Shown here: piece by piece, positions 25,501 through 37,605 of the stretch
Layout of the letters: each line of letters starts with the position of its first letter
Numbering within the stretch: position 1 is the first letter of the stretch
Source of the DNA: Centrapalus pauciflorus
Lineage: Eukaryota; Streptophyta; Magnoliopsida; Asterales; Asteraceae
Direction: 5' to 3'
Length of the DNA stretch: 64,000 nucleotides
NCBI GenBank assembly: GCA_020465985.1
Contig: JAANYP010004831.1
Span: 1 to 64,000, forward strand
The notes under the pieces: model-generated
The model's input: the letters and a program-made list of their open reading frames with translations, nothing else
Told to the model about the DNA's origin: nothing
Databases searched by the model: none
Program-made: the position numbers and the translations under genes

Positions 25501-28390
25501 TCATTTGGAAAGTCCCAACTTCATTTCAAATCTTCTGACACTCTTTCTGTAGGACAATCTCCATTCAATCTTTGAAATAAACTCAACCATGAGCTTTTTA
25601 TCATAGGCACTTAGAGCTCCTTTCTTCGTATTCCTTTTCTTATCAGCAGCCAACTTGCATTTCAACCCACTCATAACATCTCTGAAGAGTTCCATCACAA
25701 AACTTGTTAAGCTCAATACTTCTCATGGCTCTCAGATTTTGATCTTTACCTTTGTACATGACAGCAGGACGCTTCACCATTATCACTTGATATTCTTATA
25801 ACTCTCCAGCAAACTTGATAACTCTATTAGGTGGAGTGACATTGATCTTTTGCATTCCTCTTTCAACACCTATCTAAAGGTCTTGCACCGACATAAGCAC
25901 CAGTTTAATATGCATAAAACAAAACAGTGTCTTCAGCGCGAACCTACAATGTTCATGCCTTTTGTTCCGACGGAGTTCATCAAATAAATCTTCAATACCA
26001 ACTAGGTGCATCCAGAACATGTCAGCTTCAGTAAAAGAGTACGTGTTTCCATCTGATCTTGTCACCGTGAAAGTAGGATAAAAGATCTTCACTCGATCCT
26101 TTTCTATCTTGATCAGATCAACAATTCTATATTCACTTCTAACTTGATCAACATGCTGAGCTTTATTCTGTAGAAAACTAGCATAGTTAGCCAAATGTGG
26201 TCTGTTAGGCTCTAGAACTCTGAGAAGCTTCAGGAAAGTGCACGGAGCTTGTCTTTTACAGAAAATCTTCTTTTCAAGGTAATCTTCAAGGTATGGCAAT
26301 TTGTTCCTTTTTCTTGTATATTCAACTAATTTCTCTGATGAAAGCCCTAGCCCCTTTTTCTTCTTCTTGCTCACTTCTTCCTCATTAAGAATCAACAAAA
26401 TGTCATTAATCTCTCTTTGCACTATCTTTTGAGCTTTGAACCTCAATTGATGTTGTCTTTGCGATTCATCTGCTAAGACATATTCGTTGAACAACCTATC
26501 CATAATCTCTACTTCATTCAGCTTCGTAACAACCGGTGGAATAGAACTCTCCACATGAAACGGTTCAAACTCTTCTTCTTTAACTTGTACCGTAACCTCA
26601 GGCTTTTCAACCGTTGGTACAGGTATATCATCTTTTTAAATTTCCTGGACCAATACTTCTTCTATCCTTTCAGCTCTCACAACAACATTAGTCAATTCAA
26701 TAACATCATCATCATCAGACTCTTCAATCTCCACCACTTTCTCTACATCCTCAATCATCGGGATCTGTTCATGGTCTTCATCGTCTCAGTCATCATATTC
26801 ATCAAAACTATAGAACTCTGATTGAATACTCAATGGAACAGGAACATTTTCATAAAGAATCAATTCCTGTCCACCTTGAGTATCAACAGGTTTATCCTTA
26901 GAGCTTTCACCTTCTCTTTTCTCTTGGGTTTCTGTCTCTTTCTCGAGATACGTAATCATTAACAATCCAGTTCCTGGCTCATCAAGCTTCCTCCTCTTCT
27001 CCCCCCTCATGAGGAGCATCATTGGAGTCCTCGTAATGCTCATCATGCTTACGCTTTGGAGGAGAAGCTTGAGCCTCGTAGGGTTGTTGCACAGCAGAGA
27101 CTCGTTCTGATAAATTTCCTAAAGCAGTGATAATCGTGCTCTCCAAACCTATCATTCTTTCACGCATTTCATCAAATTGTTCATACCCAAAGTCTCTTAG
27201 CTCTTCAATAGCCTGATTTGAATCTGTTTGCTTCACCGCTTCTTCAGCTACAGACTTGCCCTTTAAAAACCTATGAATATTGGTCATCTGAGACATTACT
27301 TCTGATAGTTGAGCTGTCAAATGATTGTTCACTCCTGCCACTGCTGCATTTAAAGCTTGATTCAACCTGGTTTCAGTAACGAAAGGGGAAAGAGTAACTA
27401 TTGGGTCACGTAGACTTCCAATTGTCACGAGAGTCGAACTTGTGTAAAGAACTTCTGCGTGGCCAGTACATAGAGTTGGCATGGATGTAGCTCCGACTGG
27501 ACTTCCAACCTTTTCAAGTGACGGAGCAACAAATGCTTCCGTGAGTAAGGTTGTTCCGGCAGTGACACGAAGTTCAACTGCACTAGCTTCAACTAATGAA
27601 GCTGACTCAAGTGTCCTATCGTGTATCAATTCTAGACTCTGTGCAAGAAATGAAGTCGTACACCCGGGCAGATGTGTACTTGGTTCAATATCCATAAAAT
27701 CCAAAGGATTTTCGGATAGCAAATGAGTTTCATCCCGGTGAGAAATTGAAACAGTCTCCTGTTGGGAGGAGACTGAGTGGATGGTGGGGTGTGCAGATGT
27801 CAGTGGGATGTTGACTATTTCAATGTTAACCCCCTGTTGGGAGCTAACAGCAGATGTGGTTTGATCCCGGCTTTCTAGGCTAGAAACTCCCTCACACTCT
27901 GTCTAGCTATTTCCATAATATCAATTAATGCTGCACCTCCCTTATTTGGATCATTTCCTCCCTCATCATCATCATCATCATTATCATCATCATCTCCTTC
28001 TGCAGCTCCCTCAAGAATATTTGATAGAGTTCGTTCGAAATCTGAGCTGCTTGTTTCTCCTTCACCATCCCTCTCATGTACTTCTACTCCCTCGCTCACA
28101 GCTTGGCTTCCCTGAACTTCAGCCCCATGCTGAAGTTCCTCCTCACCTACAACTCCTTGGTTAACAAATCCATGTTCTTGGGTTTCTACAGGAGCATGGT
28201 CTATGCGATATAACCTCACATGCTCACTCTCCGGATCAGCATACTTTAATAACTCTTCAGGAATTGGTATTATATTTGCTGTTGGTGAATCTTGTATACC
28301 ATGCAACCTCATCATAACGTAATCAGGGCACCTTTGAGCATTAGAACGTTTTGGAATCTTTTCATTGCCCCTTAAAATTCCTCTAATCAT
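25501..28390 (-). pseudogene. Extra ORF of copia b, 5'-truncated and broken
   Basis: Unknown function. The minus-strand order is: an acidic region with a poly-Asp run (28390-27875); a stop; a segment with predicted helices and FLKGKSVAEEA (27722-26982); a shift; a Lys/Glu-rich linker (27046-26786); a charged segment with a KKKKKGLGLSSEKLVEYTRK stretch and a C-terminal YSFTEADMFWMHLVGIEDLF block (26554-25874); and a last piece ending at 25501 just before the PPT. Position and composition match the extra ORFs in a, c and e. FLKGKSVA here parallels FIKGKGVA in c. It lacks the N-terminal part seen in c. At least three stops or shifts; not expressible. Confidence 0.7.
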
Positions 28391-28416
28391 AACTTAGATA
28401 AAACGTTGAAGAGGGA

Positions 28417-28987
28417 CAAATTCAGCCTCGTGAATTCCACAGCATATTGGGACACAGTCTTAGTCCGTTGCATCAAAGTCATAAACCTAGCTTCCAATCT
28501 ACGACGCTCATCAGCCGGGCAGTATTGCTGAGTAAATACTTCCGTGATCTGAGCCCAAGTCATTACAGATTCCTTCTCTAGAGTCAACGCATTCACCATC
28601 GAGTTTCACCACATTACAACATCTTTGGTGAACATAGCAGTAGCAAATCGGACCATGTCCTTCTCAGCACAATCGCTGATTCGGAATGTCCTTTCGGTTG
28701 CTGTTATACATTCCAGCGCAGCAACAGCATCTCCCAACCCATTAAACTTCACCAATCCATTTCCCTTAAAGTCCTTGAATCGACAACCTTTGGGCTTACT
28801 TGATGACCCAGTGTTGTCATCTTGATTGTCATCATTACCATCTTTTTCCTAGTTCTTTCTCTTGTCCTCCCCTGGCTTCGGCCTCATCTCGAGCCCGAAA
28901 TTGTTCCTGAATCATCTTGTTTTGCTCAGCCATCATGGCTAGCCTCATTTTCCTTGTCTCTGGTGGTGTCATTCCTTCTCCAAACAT
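28417..28987 (-). pseudogene. Element C gag N-terminus
   Basis: On the minus strand ATG at 28987 begins MFGEGMTPPETRKMRL, then QEQFRARDEAEA (compare QEQFQARDEAEA in A), a basic/acidic linker with a frameshift, and KPKGCRFKDFKGNGLVKF. The capsid-like TWAQITEVFTQQYCPADERR and YAVEFTRLN follow, interrupted there by copia b. The rest of gag is at 24643-25173. Confidence 0.85.
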
Positions 28988-29189
28988 GTTTTGAAATTTT
29001 AAACATATGACTTGTTTAGTAAATATGTCATCTATTTACATATACCACTCGTTGTCCCATATGAAAGTCAGTTTCCTATAATTACTAGATTATACCTATG
29101 TTAGTTCATATCATCACTTATAGTTCACTACATGCCATCACCGATGTTTAAGATTAAGACCTCCCGGACACTTGAATCTCAAACTACTG

Positions 29190-29201
29190 CTTTGATACCA
29201 T
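29190..29201 (-). other. Primer-binding site of element C
   Basis: The minus strand reads TGGTATCAAAGC, one base different from the A/B site, five bases inside the 5' LTR. Confidence 0.85.
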
Positions 29202-29206
29202 TCGTT

Positions 29207-31406
29207 GTGTCACCCTTGCCATAATAATCACCACTACATTACCCAGGATTAAACACCACGCATAAGACATTAATGAATGGAAATACTTAATACAATACAG
29301 AAAATTGGAAGTACATAATTAAAATGCAAGTGTCAAACACCCCACGGTGCTACAAGGTTCCGTTCTAAGTCTACATACTCAACATTTATTACAACCAACC
29401 TAAGAATTTCCATTGGAATCTCGTTTGTTTATTCAATTATCAATTGCGTAGTAGATAGCCTCAAATACTTCAATAATTGACCTAGCTAGAAGGTCCAACA
29501 ACGGATTTCCCTTTTCCTGAAAAATGTAGACAACTAAGGGGTAAGCAAAGCTTAGTGAGTACAGAGATTATACATTCTACAGAAATTTATGCAGCACACA
29601 AGAGTAACATCGACAACAAATGCCGTATACTATCTTCGTACACAAAGTACGGAAACGAGCCACAGCTCCTTCGTGCCATTGCATGGAATCACACATTCAA
29701 TTGAGGCGAAATTTACCAACAGGGATGCTACACCTGCCCATCAGGACCTCGGAGGGATCATCTGCAGATCATATAGCCTCGGTAGCATCGATTTACCAAT
29801 TATGGCTCGCAAGCCATCAGAAGATGCATAACAAAGAACATGGAACATGGAATCACATGCAATAAGCAACAATGTGCATCAACATAAACGCAAGTTAGTA
29901 GAGTGCCAACCGAAATGAATCAACATGCCTCAATGAATAATAGCTAACATAAAATAAAAGTAGACATATACAATACTAAGTATTCACAGTGGGTGCGTTA
30001 AATAACTTCAATGAATATTATTTCTCTTCAGAATTTCAACCAGATTCCCAAAGTACCCCACTGTGTGTTAAACAACAACACAAGGCACCTGTTACATTTC
30101 CATAGAAAAATACCATCAATGACTATTTAATAATCATTCTCATCAAATTTTAAAAGTCAAAGTGTTAAATCTTCGGATTTGCCATCCGGAATTCATATTT
30201 AAAACCCAAAGTTCGAGTGTTATTAAACACAAAGAACCCATCATTGAATTCCTTATTATAATACCAAAGATATCTCAAAAGTATGATTTTTTAAACTAGA
30301 AATTCGGGTCCCTTAAAACAAAACTGAGTTTCGCGTGAACTGGAGCTGACTTGCCAAGTCGTCCCATTTGACTCGCCGAGTCGAGGTCTGAATTTTGGAT
30401 CCTCGGCCGGATTTCGCTTGTACCCGAGATATAGCCCGAAATAACTTGACCCGAAATTGACCAATCCAAGTCCGGGTCCCATCCGAAGTCGGATCTCATC
30501 CGAATTTCGTTCCAACCCGAATTCGGGTCTCAACACTTAGCAACTATTCTGATGTTCTTGGCGACTCGTCGAGTCGCCTTAATCGACTCGACGAGTGGAC
30601 TTGCAGAACTGCAGTCGCAGCTACGAGTTTTTTCTAAACTCATTTCTAATTACATGCAATCCGAAATAATGTTATATTAATATAATTAGGGTGTTTCTAC
30701 ACTATTTTCCCCATCTATAACACCCAAATTCGTCCAGATTTAGCAAAAATGAGGAAATACCCCAAGAACACAAAAACTCTTAAAACTTCAAATTTCTTAC
30801 CATTCTGGATGAATCAGTGAGCGATTCTTGTTTCTGAAGCTTCAAAGAACTTCAATTGATAATTTCCAACTTGAATAACATACATGGAACCAAAATTTCT
30901 CATATTCAAATCCGATTTTTTTTCATAAATTAACTCTCAAAATAAAGCCCCAAACTTAAAAAGTACTTTCTTACCTTTATTCAGACTTGAACCTTGTTAA
31001 TAATCAACTTGATCAACGAATTTCTTCAATTAATTTCGAATTCCAGCAGAATTCTTTGAGAGTGTTTGAGAGTATTCTTGGAAGTGAAGAGTTTGTAAAT
31101 GAGAATGAAAGACTCAAAAGTCTTTTAAATCATATCTTTAGGCTATTTACATAAGTGGTCACTCCACTTGTCTAATTTCATGAAATAAAGTTTCAATATT
31201 TATTTTGCCATCCACCAACACTTATAATTCATCATACTTAATTAATAATTTGAAATTCTTAAAATTTATTAATTTTTTAACATAGCAACCAACTTTTGAA
31301 ATTTCCGAATACATAATTTTCATACATAATCCAACTTGATTACAATAAATAAAAAATTTAAACTAAATATTCTCGATTACAATAATTTAAGTCTTAGGAT
31401 GTTACA
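29207..31406 (-). repeat. 5' LTR of element C
   Basis: 2200 bp; it matches 18978-21180 throughout with scattered changes. It contains extra GACTCGTCGAGTC and CGACTCGACGAGT words near 30560-30600 that are deleted or reduced in the 3' LTR. Confidence 0.92.
29517..30974 (-). other. Candidate leader intron in element C 5' LTR
   Basis: Donor AATAAAG|GTAAGAAAG at 30974; acceptor ATTTTTCAG|GAAAAGGG ending at 29517. The other LTR gives donor AATCAAG|GTAAGAATG. ACTCACTAAGCTTTGCTTAC precedes the acceptor, as in A and B. It encloses the ACTCGCCGAGT cluster. Confidence 0.6.
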
Positions 31407-32983
31407 CCAAGTGCCTAATTTGCATTGCAAGTCTTATACAACTTATATATAAGTTCTAAGTAGCTTGTTTAAACACTATATGTCATTATATGCATTCACG
31501 TGAGTTTAAAGTGCAAATGAATGCCAAAGAGTGATATAATGAGGTCACACATGTTCATGAAAAAATCATAAAAGCTCATAAAGTTATTAAATCATGTCAA
31601 GACAAGCCATAAACTTAATTGTGATCAACAAAGCCTAAAATGATATGATAATCCAGTAAATGCAATAAGCTTATACATAAGCTATAGAAAGTTAAAGAAT
31701 ACAACAAAATTACACAAATATGTTGTATAAAGCCATAAAAGCTTATGTTCATGTGAATGCCAAGTATTGACCTGTCTGAACTGTCTTATAAAGCAAAAGC
31801 CAATAAAAAGTGCGTTAAAGCTAAGCTAAAGCAAGTAAAATAAAGCTAAAGCCAGTAAAGTCAAGTTAAAGCCTAAAGCTAAATCACGAGATAACTCAGG
31901 TAGTGAAGTAATCTGCTTGACAAAGCTAAAGCCCGAATCTAAATCCTGAAATGAGTCAGGTGGTGGAGTAATATGCTTACCAAAGCCAAAGTCAATAGCA
32001 AAACCATAAAACAGTAATTGTGAGTTATAGATATTTCGATTTTACATGTTTGTGGGGGTGAGATATATTGTTGTTCAAGCTTTATTGAAAATCTTATATG
32101 CTCAGCTTGAATATGACCAGTGTACACCATGGTAAGGTAATGCCTTGTGGATAACGATAGCTATTTGATATATCATCCAACATACATGCCTTTAGCCTTT
32201 ACAGTTGAATTCAGTTATTGTTATAAACTGATATTGCTATCATGAACTTGCCTATTATGCTTATTATCATTTCTTGCCTTATTGACATATATGTCTTAAG
32301 CTCAGCTTATTTAGCAAGACTGGTCTATTGTCCTAGACCTTGCTTATGTCACTTATTCATATTTACATGGTGGTTGCCTACTTCGGCTCCGCACGGAGCC
32401 TACTGGTAGCTAACCCAGTAATATTTGTGGATGATCCCTACTAAAAGCAAGAGCTCTGGACAACTCTTTATGAACTATATCTCACTTTGTGTGGTTGTCG
32501 GCGGTAGTCAAGTTATATCACACTATGACCCACATTCCGCCTTGCTTTTATGACATGTAAACTGTTAAATCTGTAAACTCACTAAGCCAACACTTACAGT
32601 TGTTGTTAAATCATTTTACAGGTTTAATCAAGCATAAATCCAAAGATAAAAGTCAAGTCTGCCCAAGTTCTGAAGAGTACAAGTCTGAAGATCATTTAAT
32701 CGACCACATCTTAGTACAAGAATGAAGTCAGACTTTGTGATTCTTTGGGTAGAAATGTTATGGATTATGGTGGTTATGTACTAGACTAATCCTTGTGCCC
32801 TTTTATAATTTTATTCTGAAACCCTTTTAATCTGTAATTTAAAGCTTGCTAATTAAATACTAACTTCTATGATAAATAAATTATGCACTTTAATAAAATC
32901 TATCTTAGTTGTGATTGATATTGTGTTGCAAACTTGGGACCTAGCCGCTAAGACTCCTCCGTAAGGATGGGTCTTATGGTTGT
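31407..32983 (+). repeat. Diverged Tekay-type LTR remnant (LTR D), 3' part
   Basis: From about 31860 the sequence parallels the last 1.1 kb of the A/B LTRs: GAGATAACTCAGGT, GTGAGTTATAGATATT, CACACCATGG-like, GGTCTATTGTCCTAGACC, TACTGGTAGCTAACCCAGTA, CTCACTAAGC, TTTTACAG and GGGACCTAG. Element C interrupts it. No primer site or coding region follows, so it is a solo or truncated LTR. Confidence 0.7.
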
Positions 32984-33836
32984 CGCTCTCTCGATTCTCT
33001 TCACGAGTCCACGACTCCGTCACCGAGTTATGGTAATCCCAACTGAGTTATGTAGCTTTCTAATAAATGAAATATTGGTTTTTCTTTGTTTTAAAATTGA
33101 ATGACTTTCTAATTAATTTTAGCTAATTGTTACACTGCCTTGTAAATTTGTTAGGGTTTATTATTTGATCAACCGGCAAGGTTTCTTAATTGGTTATGTT
33201 TTAAGGATTCATTACATGGTTAAATTCATAGGGTTTATTAGTTGCTTTAATTAAACCCATGAATGTCCCAACCCTACAGAAAGATACGTTGGATCGCCTT
33301 TGCTCTTAATTTTCTTGTAAAATATCACTTAATATTGTTGATTTGATGTAAGATATTTAAAAATTGTGTGTATGTTGTGTGTACTTGTGTTGGTGGTTAT
33401 TGAAATTTCTCTGTCCATAAAATGCCTAGAATATGTGACTTTTGAAGTGTTAGATAAAAGTTCTAACAAGATGCAAATTGATCATATTTAGTAAACACAA
33501 AATGACATCTTTATTTGATGATTGTATTTGACAAGCAGGAACATATTTATAGCTTGGAGTATTTCGTAGCTTAGTGGTTAATAATATAGAAAACACTCAT
33601 GGGTATATGGATAACAACTATGTTACTTATTTTCTTTGTTTCAGTAAATAATTGTGGGCTTGTGGGCTTGGATATGAGCAATAAGGTCCATGGTATATCA
33701 AAGGTTTTTAATACACATCATTTTCCATCATTTTCAACTTATGTTACCATGACATGGTAAGTTGTTAATGATATCGCTAATCAACCATTACTTGCTAGTT
33801 TTATGCAACAAAAACAATACAACTGATTCATACTAA
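32984..33836. other. Unassigned stretch between LTR D and the Athila-like element
   Basis: No coding region or clear repeat boundary. AT-rich with TTTTAATT runs. Nothing recognised. Confidence 0.5.
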
Positions 33837-34847
33837 TGATAAGACTTTTATTTTATGTGTTTTTATATCATTTTTAAAATCGTTGTAAGCATCGATGCTT
33901 CGTAACTTTGTTATTATTGCTCAAAAATTATGTTTTAGGGTTAGAGTTAGAGACACCTTCCAGCGCAGCCCAGGCCGTACCCAAGGCGCAGGGGAGGGGG
34001 GGCACAGGCCTATGCTGGTGCGGCGCAAAATGAATCCGGATGCGTTTTTGACCCCATAAACCCTAATCTCACCTCCTCTATAAATAGAGGCCGAGGGTGG
34101 ACGTTTTAGGGGTCCCGATGTTGTTGAAAGAAGTGGTGAAGCCCTGCCAAAGTGGAATCACGACTCAAGTACGAAGACGGTGTTTGAAGCTTATAACGAT
34201 GGCTTCAATCATTCCCGATGACGAGCACACAATGAGCGGCTAAACTCCATAGCCGGTTGTGGAGGATCTACGACTAAGTTATACGTTATCAAATTTCTAT
34301 TCATGTTTTGATGTATCTTGGATTACTTTAGTATTTTATGTGTACTCAAATGATAAGCATTCGGTTATGATTATGATTATATGTTTTGATTGGTAAAAGC
34401 AAGATAGTTAATCGTAGTGTTATTATTTGTGCCGAGTCCATTAGCATAGGGATTAAGACAAGTAATGAACGTTTCATGCGCTATGCCGAGAGTTATTGAT
34501 TAAAACAATTACGATTAATTTAACCGCGCAATTAATTATGTCTGTGTGATTGTTGCATTAAATTCGAGTGGGTAATAACTTATGTCGTAGTGATTCCGTG
34601 AATGGTTATTTTTACTTGATTTGTTAATCGATCCATTAGTTATTCGCTATTATTTTAGTTATAATTAACCGTAATCATTATTCCAAACAATTCAAACAAT
34701 TTACAATTTAATCGCTTTTAATAAACTAAAGAAACTAGCTAATTAACCCTAATTACATGCGCACTCCCTGTGGATTCGACCCTTACTTCTCTGAGCTAAA
34801 TAGTTAGATTTAAGGTTATTTCTACGAGCCACAACGATAGCTCGTCA
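33837..34847 (+). repeat. 5' LTR of the Athila-like element
   Basis: About 1011 bp from TGATAAGACTTT to AGCTCGTCA. It has a GC-rich block (33963-34030) followed by TATAAATAG (34079-34087). The first 120 bp match 46511-46630; beyond that the second copy differs and looks more like a canonical Athila LTR. Confidence 0.8.
34079..34087 (+). promoter_or_regulatory. TATA box of the Athila-like LTR
   Basis: TATAAATAG within CTCCTCTATAAATAGAGG, about 50 bp after the GC-rich block GGCGCAGGGGAGGG. The same GC-block-plus-TATA pairing recurs at 40096-40199 and 42491-42545. Confidence 0.6.
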
Positions 34848-34852
34848 GATTT

Positions 34853-34870
34853 TGGCGCCGTTGCCGGGGA
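34853..34870 (+). other. Primer-binding site of the Athila-like element
   Basis: TGGCGCCGTTGCCGGGGA, the Asp-tRNA-type site characteristic of Athila/Tat elements, five bases after the LTR. Confidence 0.92.
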
Positions 34871-35092
34871 GTGGTAACTTTAGTTAGGGCTAGAAGTTAG
34901 TTTGACATTAGTTTTAAGTTTAAAATTTTAAGTACTTTAATTTGATTCTAGTGTTTTATTATTATTATTAAAGATGACATAAAAATTCAAAATTCAAAAA
35001 GGTAATTGTAGTCCTCTACTTTAGCACCAAAAATATAATTAGTTTAATTAGGTAATTTAATTTAAAATTTTTTTTATAGTTTATGCTCACAC

Positions 35093-36782
35093 GTCGATCG
35101 GCCAAAGGATTGCCGCTACGATTCGAACCCGAAATCGAAAAAAGTAGCTAAATCTAACCGAAAGACTGTAAAATTCAAAACTAACAAGGATTAATCACAG
35201 AGAATTCAAACGAACAAGAGGAAGAAATTCCCACTTTAGAAATTCCTAATTTAGAAGATCCTCCGATTTCGCCACAAAATCGTATATAAGAACAACCTGA
35301 GCGTATAGCTACAAGGATGGGTGAACAAGCGAGACCCGTCTCCGATCCGTTATCCTGAAAACGAGAACAAACCCAAAGTTCGTCCTCAATTATTTCAAAT
35401 TCTTCCGATCTTCTGAGGGATACCAAGTGAGGAACCCTACGAACATCTAGCTGAGTTCACGGCTATTTGTAAAGCAAACCATGTGCGAGGTATAACCACC
35501 AACGGTTTAAAACTTTGATTATTACCTTTCTCGTTGAAAGAGAAAGTAAAAAAATTGGTTCTTATCATTACCGACCAATAGCATTACGACATGGGATCAA
35601 ATGAAGAGATAGTTTCTTAACGAATATTATCCTATTATTAAAACAACCGAGAAGAGGAAAGAAATCACCAGATTTAAACAAAAACCCAGTAAACAATTCT
35701 ACGAAGCTTTTGATCGTATGAATGAGCTATTAAGAGCTTGTCCACATCATGAAGTATCCAAATGGATGCTTATCAAAACATTTTTTGATGGTGTGAGTCA
35801 AGAGAGTCGTAATATGATTATTGCTGCCACGGGAGGCACATTTTTAGCAAAAGAACATGATGAGGCTTGAGAGTTGCTAAATGAACTCGGTAAAGGTCTC
35901 AAGGTTCAAGTTGGTTCTGAAAATAGCATAGGAGTTCAAGTTATGGGCATATATAATGCCTGGAAGCGTGAAGTTAAGAGCGAAATTTCAGAATTAGGAA
36001 AGAAAATGGATCAATTGATGAAGGGTTTCAGTTCAAACCCTAATCAGTTAACCGTGTCACATGCGATGATCCATCTCATCACTCCGAAGCATGTCCTCAA
36101 GTGAAATCCACTGAGGAATTCGCTAATGAAGTTTACGGTTTTAGAGCGCATAAAGAAAGGGATAACCCAATTTCGTATACCTACAATCCGGGATGGAGGA
36201 ATCATCCTAACTTTCGATGGAAGAATGATCAGTCTACCGATCATCAATCCAAACCACAAAAAAAGAGACTATCAATATGTTTCTACTTCTGCAGCTAAGG
36301 ATGTGCGATATTATAAATCAAACCAACGGGATCAACGTGATTAACCACAATTCCAAGTGGAAACGAGTATGACTTCTTCGCAATTCTCTGAATTTGCAGA
36401 ATTTATGAAGCAACAGTCAGGTATTAGTACTAAGACCATGGAGATGTTGAGTCACCAGATGTGTCAGATAGCTGAGTCACTCACAAGACGTGAAGAAGGG
36501 AAGCTTCCTAGCAATACTATTCCTAATTGTTCACATGCTCATCATTGTAAAGATAAGAAACATGGAATACATGAAGTAAATGAGGTATCGAAGGTAACCA
36601 CTTTGAGAAGTGGTAGAGAGGTATATAATAAGACTGAGATGCCTAAGGAACAAGAGGCAGACGAAGATACCGACACCAAAGTCGTGTATGAAGAAAAAGA
36701 GGATCCAAAGAATGAGGTTCCTAAGAAAGTAACTTTTAAGGAACCAATTAAAACGTTCCAACTCCCAAGGTTGGGGAGGTAG
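35093..36782 (+). pseudogene. Athila-like gag remnant
   Basis: ATG at 35093 (MLTRRSAKGLPLRFEPE) follows TTTTTTTATAG. The frame then breaks repeatedly; capsid-like blocks are readable across frames, including LNEYYPIIKTTEKRKEI and FYEAFDRMNELLRACPHHE (about 35620-35750), then LLNELGKGLKVQVGSE and MDQLMKGF (35874-36104). The last part (36357-36782) is one open piece with FAEFMKQQ and VTTLRSGREV, the latter like the TRSG motif at the Athila gag end, and an acidic tail. Many stops; not functional. Confidence 0.8.
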
Positions 36783-36889
36783 TTAAGGATAAGGACATCT
36801 CAGTTTCTCCTCCTTATCCAGCTACTTTAGAAAATCCTAAATCTTCTCCTTACGGTAAAAGAGGCCCACAACCAGAGAATCTGTGGGAT

Positions 36890-37510
36890 TTGTTTAATCA
36901 AGTTAAGATTAATATGCCCTTGATCAAGGCTATTCAGCATGTTCCCTATTATGCCAAATTCTTAAAGGATCTATGCACACAAAATAGAAAGTTCAAGGTC
37001 TCGCTCCCTAAGCAGATCAATTTAACTGAACAATTAAGTGCAGTGGTTTCAAGTTCTTTGCCTCCTAAGCTTAAAGATACTGGATCACCCTTGATTCCAG
37101 TGACGATAGGTAATGTGCAGATTAAAAAGGCACTACTTGATCTTGGCGCTAGTGTTAACATATTTCCTGGAAATTTGTTTGACAAACATGATCTAGGTAA
37201 GTTATAGACAACTGGCACAATTTTACAATTAGCAGATCGGTCAACCAAATGTCTAAGGGGCATTCTCTCTGATGTCATAGTTAAAGTTGAAGATTTTTAT
37301 TATCCAGTTGATTTCCTAGTCCTGGATACTGAGAGTTCAATAGGAGATAATCAACCGGCTATAATCTTAGGCAGACCTTTCTTAGCTACAATTAATACTC
37401 AAATTAATTGTAGGACAGGAGCCGTAGATATTGTGTTTGGTAATTGTAAGCTGAGATTAAATGTGTTTATTGCTTCAAATGTCGCCGGTATTGATTCAGG
37501 TGTTATCTGA
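36890..37510 (+). pseudogene. Athila-like protease remnant
   Basis: It begins VKINMPLIKAIQHVPYYAKF and continues FLKDLCT, IPVTIGNVQIKKALLDLGAS and, after a stop at 37206, AIILGRPFLATINTQI. The active site reads DLGAS rather than DSG/DTG, which is usual for Athila proteases. One in-frame stop and a terminal TGA at about 37508. Confidence 0.85.
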
Positions 37511-37605
37511 TAGATATGGTGGATGAACTTGCGCAGCAGCATAGTTCCTTAATTAACACGAAAGATACCACTGAGTTGTTCTTTGCCTAGCATGATTTAG
37601 CCAAG

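Larger units (their letters stand above)
25179..28416 (-). mobile_element. 5'-truncated copia insertion b, TSD atttg
   Basis: A copia 3' end (part of the extra ORF, PPT, LTR) lies inside the gag of element C. The minus-strand duplication ATTTG is present on both sides (28417-28421 and 25174-25178), and gag resumes in register (TRLN, then LFAPHQV). The 5' LTR, gag, pol and start of the extra ORF are all missing, although the target duplication is intact. Confidence 0.8.
18978..31406 (-). mobile_element. Ty3 chromovirus C, complete ends, TSD ccaag
   Basis: A 12429-bp minus-strand element with two LTRs starting (minus) TGTAACATCCTAAG and the 5-bp duplication ccaag at 18973-18977 and 31407-31411. 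Its gag-pol is decayed and carries a 3.2-kb copia fragment (25179-28416). Protein motifs resemble A and B but differ enough to be another family of the same chromovirus group. It lies within LTR D (18024-32983). Confidence 0.92.

Noticed and set aside
32984..33836. Possible host gene between elements
   Set aside because: No frame of useful length or coding-like composition; nothing recognised.
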